NCBI RefSeq assembly: GCF_904846525.1
Contig: NZ_CAJHAZ010000016.1
Span: forward strand, 1 to 64,000
Reading direction: 5' to 3'
From: Psychrobacter sp. 1044
Lineage (GTDB): Bacteria; Pseudomonadota; Gammaproteobacteria; Pseudomonadales; Moraxellaceae
DNA length: 64,000 nt
The notes under the pieces were generated by a model. The model ran no database searches and was not told the DNA's origin. It saw only the letters and a program-made list of their open reading frames with translations. The position numbers were made by a program, and so were the translations under genes. This document shows positions 63,289 to 64,000 of this stretch, one piece after another (within the stretch, counting starts at the first letter, position 1; each line of letters opens with the position of its first letter).

Positions 63289-63463
63289 CTAGGGCGTATC
63301 CTCATTTTAAAAATGATGATAAGAATGATATAAATTGCCGTCAAAAAGGGAAAATAGCGCAAATAATATCGAGATATAAACCAGCTGTTTGAAGTAGCTT
63401 GACAAAATTTAACCGTTTCCAGTCCATTTATTTGCTTTCGTTCAGATTGAGGACACGCCCTAG
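63289..63463. mobile_element. MITE-like element with 16-bp terminal inverted repeats
   Basis: Left end CTAGGGCGTATCCTCA and right end TGAGGACACGCCCTAG are inverted copies with 15 of 16 matches. The element is about 175 bp with no transposase. The outer CTAG may be the target duplication, which would fit IS5-type insertion. It lies 20 bp upstream of the rpmI promoter. Confidence 0.75.
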
Positions 63464-63482
63464 ACGAGGCGTAAAAGTTTCC

Positions 63483-63512
63483 TTGGCAAAACAGTGCATT
63501 ATCTGCTAAAAT
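63483..63512 (+). promoter_or_regulatory. Promoter of rpmI-rplT
   Basis: TTGGCA (63483-63488), 18-bp spacer, TAAAAT (63507-63512). Predicts a transcript starting near 63519, giving a leader of about 105 nt. Confidence 0.7.
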
Positions 63513-63519
63513 ACCGCCT

Positions 63520-63550
63520 CCCACCTCGAGGCAAATAGAGGTTTAGTGGG
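63520..63550 (+). promoter_or_regulatory. Leader hairpin upstream of rpmI
   Basis: CCCACCTC pairs with GAGG and GTGGG, interrupted by a TTTA bulge. Followed by TGCTTTTA. It starts at the predicted 5' end of the mRNA and could be a ribosomal-protein (L20-type) autoregulatory or attenuator site; homology is not shown. Confidence 0.45.
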
Positions 63551-63623
63551 TGCTTTTACAGCCACTATTCGTTATTAACTATTTGACGACCAGGTTCTAT
63601 CAAAGACAAAGAGGCAAATCATC

Positions 63624-63821
63624 ATGAAAGTTAAGATGAAAACCAGAAGCGGTGCAGCTAAACGCTTCAAAAAAACAGCGAACGGCTTCAAGCGTAAGCA
63701 AGCAAACAAAAGCCATATCTTGACCAAGAAATCAGCTAAGCGTATTCGCCAGTTGCGCGGTCTAAAGATGGTGGACAAGTCTGACGAAGCAGCAGTTCGT
63801 CGCATGTGCCCATACATCTAG
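63624..63821 (+). CDS. rpmI: 50S ribosomal protein L35
   Basis: 65 residues, [21 protein letters not shown], with the C-terminal VRRMCPY. GAGG lies nine bases before the ATG. In most bacteria infC precedes rpmI; here an intergenic region and a MITE-like element do. rplT follows. Confidence 0.97.
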   Translation: MKVKMKTRSGAAKRFKKTANGFKRKQANKSHILTKKSAKRIRQLRGLKMVDKSDEAAVRRMCPYI

Positions 63822-63971
63822 TAGGCTATCGTCATTTATCTTTAATGAAGCGCTTTTTAATTTATAGCGACTGAATTAAAAATATCTGACTTTGCAATCT
63901 GATAGCGATGTCTACTATTCGATGACATCGTGATTCGTTTAATAATGATTAAAGAAATCTTGGAGTAATTT

Positions 63972-64000
63972 ATGGCCCGTGTAAAACGTGGTGTACAGGC
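63972..64000 (+). CDS. rplT: 50S ribosomal protein L20 (5' fragment, cut by window end)
   Basis: ATG at 63972 reads MARVKRGVQ, the L20 N-terminus, with TTGGAG upstream. 150 bp after rpmI. Only nine full codons are in the window. Confidence 0.93.

Larger units (their letters stand above)
63026..63623. other. Intergenic region between the thioesterase gene and rpmI
   Basis: 598 bp between divergent genes. Consists of about 260 bp with no visible feature, the MITE-like element (63289-63463), and the rpmI promoter and leader. An 84-codon minus frame inside (63270-63524) is an element artefact. Confidence 0.55.

Noticed and set aside
63270..63524. 84-codon minus-strand frame across the MITE-like element
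   Set aside because: It is spanned by the inverted ends and the rpmI promoter, with no ribosome site or family resemblance.

Overview
The window reads as chromosomal DNA of a gamma-proteobacterium of the family Moraxellaceae, most likely Psychrobacter. The base composition is moderately AT-rich, the housekeeping set is gamma-proteobacterial, and there is a BfmR/BfmS-type two-component pair very close to the Acinetobacter one as I remember it. A DUF3360 membrane protein also fits. The genus call rests on recall of protein sequences, not on a search. Nearly everything is core genome. I see no prophage, CRISPR array, rRNA operon or resistance gene.

Layout. 1-51 is the tail of an IS30-like transposase. 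167-8707 is the most accessory-looking block: a LysR regulator divergent from RidA, an alpha-ketoglutarate-semialdehyde-type dehydrogenase, an M19 'dipeptidase' homologue lacking part of its metal site, a BCCT transporter and two overlapping genes of unknown function. I read it as an uncharacterised catabolic module for an imported, probably quaternary-amine-like, compound ending in 2-oxoglutarate. 8877-10981 holds tRNA-Ser(GGA), a secreted DRGH endonuclease and two small proteins. 11093-15753 holds amtB-glnK, a universal stress protein and a SulP anion transporter. 16416-21084 holds murD, ftsW, gluQRS and dksA. 21578-26156 holds cpdA and the zinc-uptake locus (znuB, znuC, zur divergent from znuA, with a near-textbook Zur box between).

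26448-34655 is the F1Fo ATP synthase locus, with atpI split from atpBEFHAGDC by a long gap holding a terminator. 35312-39974 is signalling: bfmR, bfmS, a 59-residue membrane peptide and an EnvZ-like kinase without an adjacent regulator. 40454-42875 is rpsP-rimM-trmD-rplS. 43151-50350 holds a DUF4442 protein, a DUF3360 transporter-like protein, uvrC, and folA, thyA and lgt on the minus strand. 50628-57695 is mixed: DUF4139 protein, a TANGO2/NRDE protein with a 12-nt in-frame tandem repeat, a zinc alcohol dehydrogenase, rppH, OsmC, MAPEG and dusC. 57786-63025 holds an SF1 helicase, tatC-tatB-tatA, a hisIE fusion and a hotdog thioesterase. The window closes with rpmI and the start of rplT, preceded by a small MITE-like element instead of infC.

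Where to look first: the catabolic cluster and its two unknown genes; the M19 and BCCT proteins whose substrate or metal residues differ from the family norm; the MITE-like element between the thioesterase gene and rpmI-rplT; the expandable HQYS repeat; and the unusual breaks in the atp and bfm loci.
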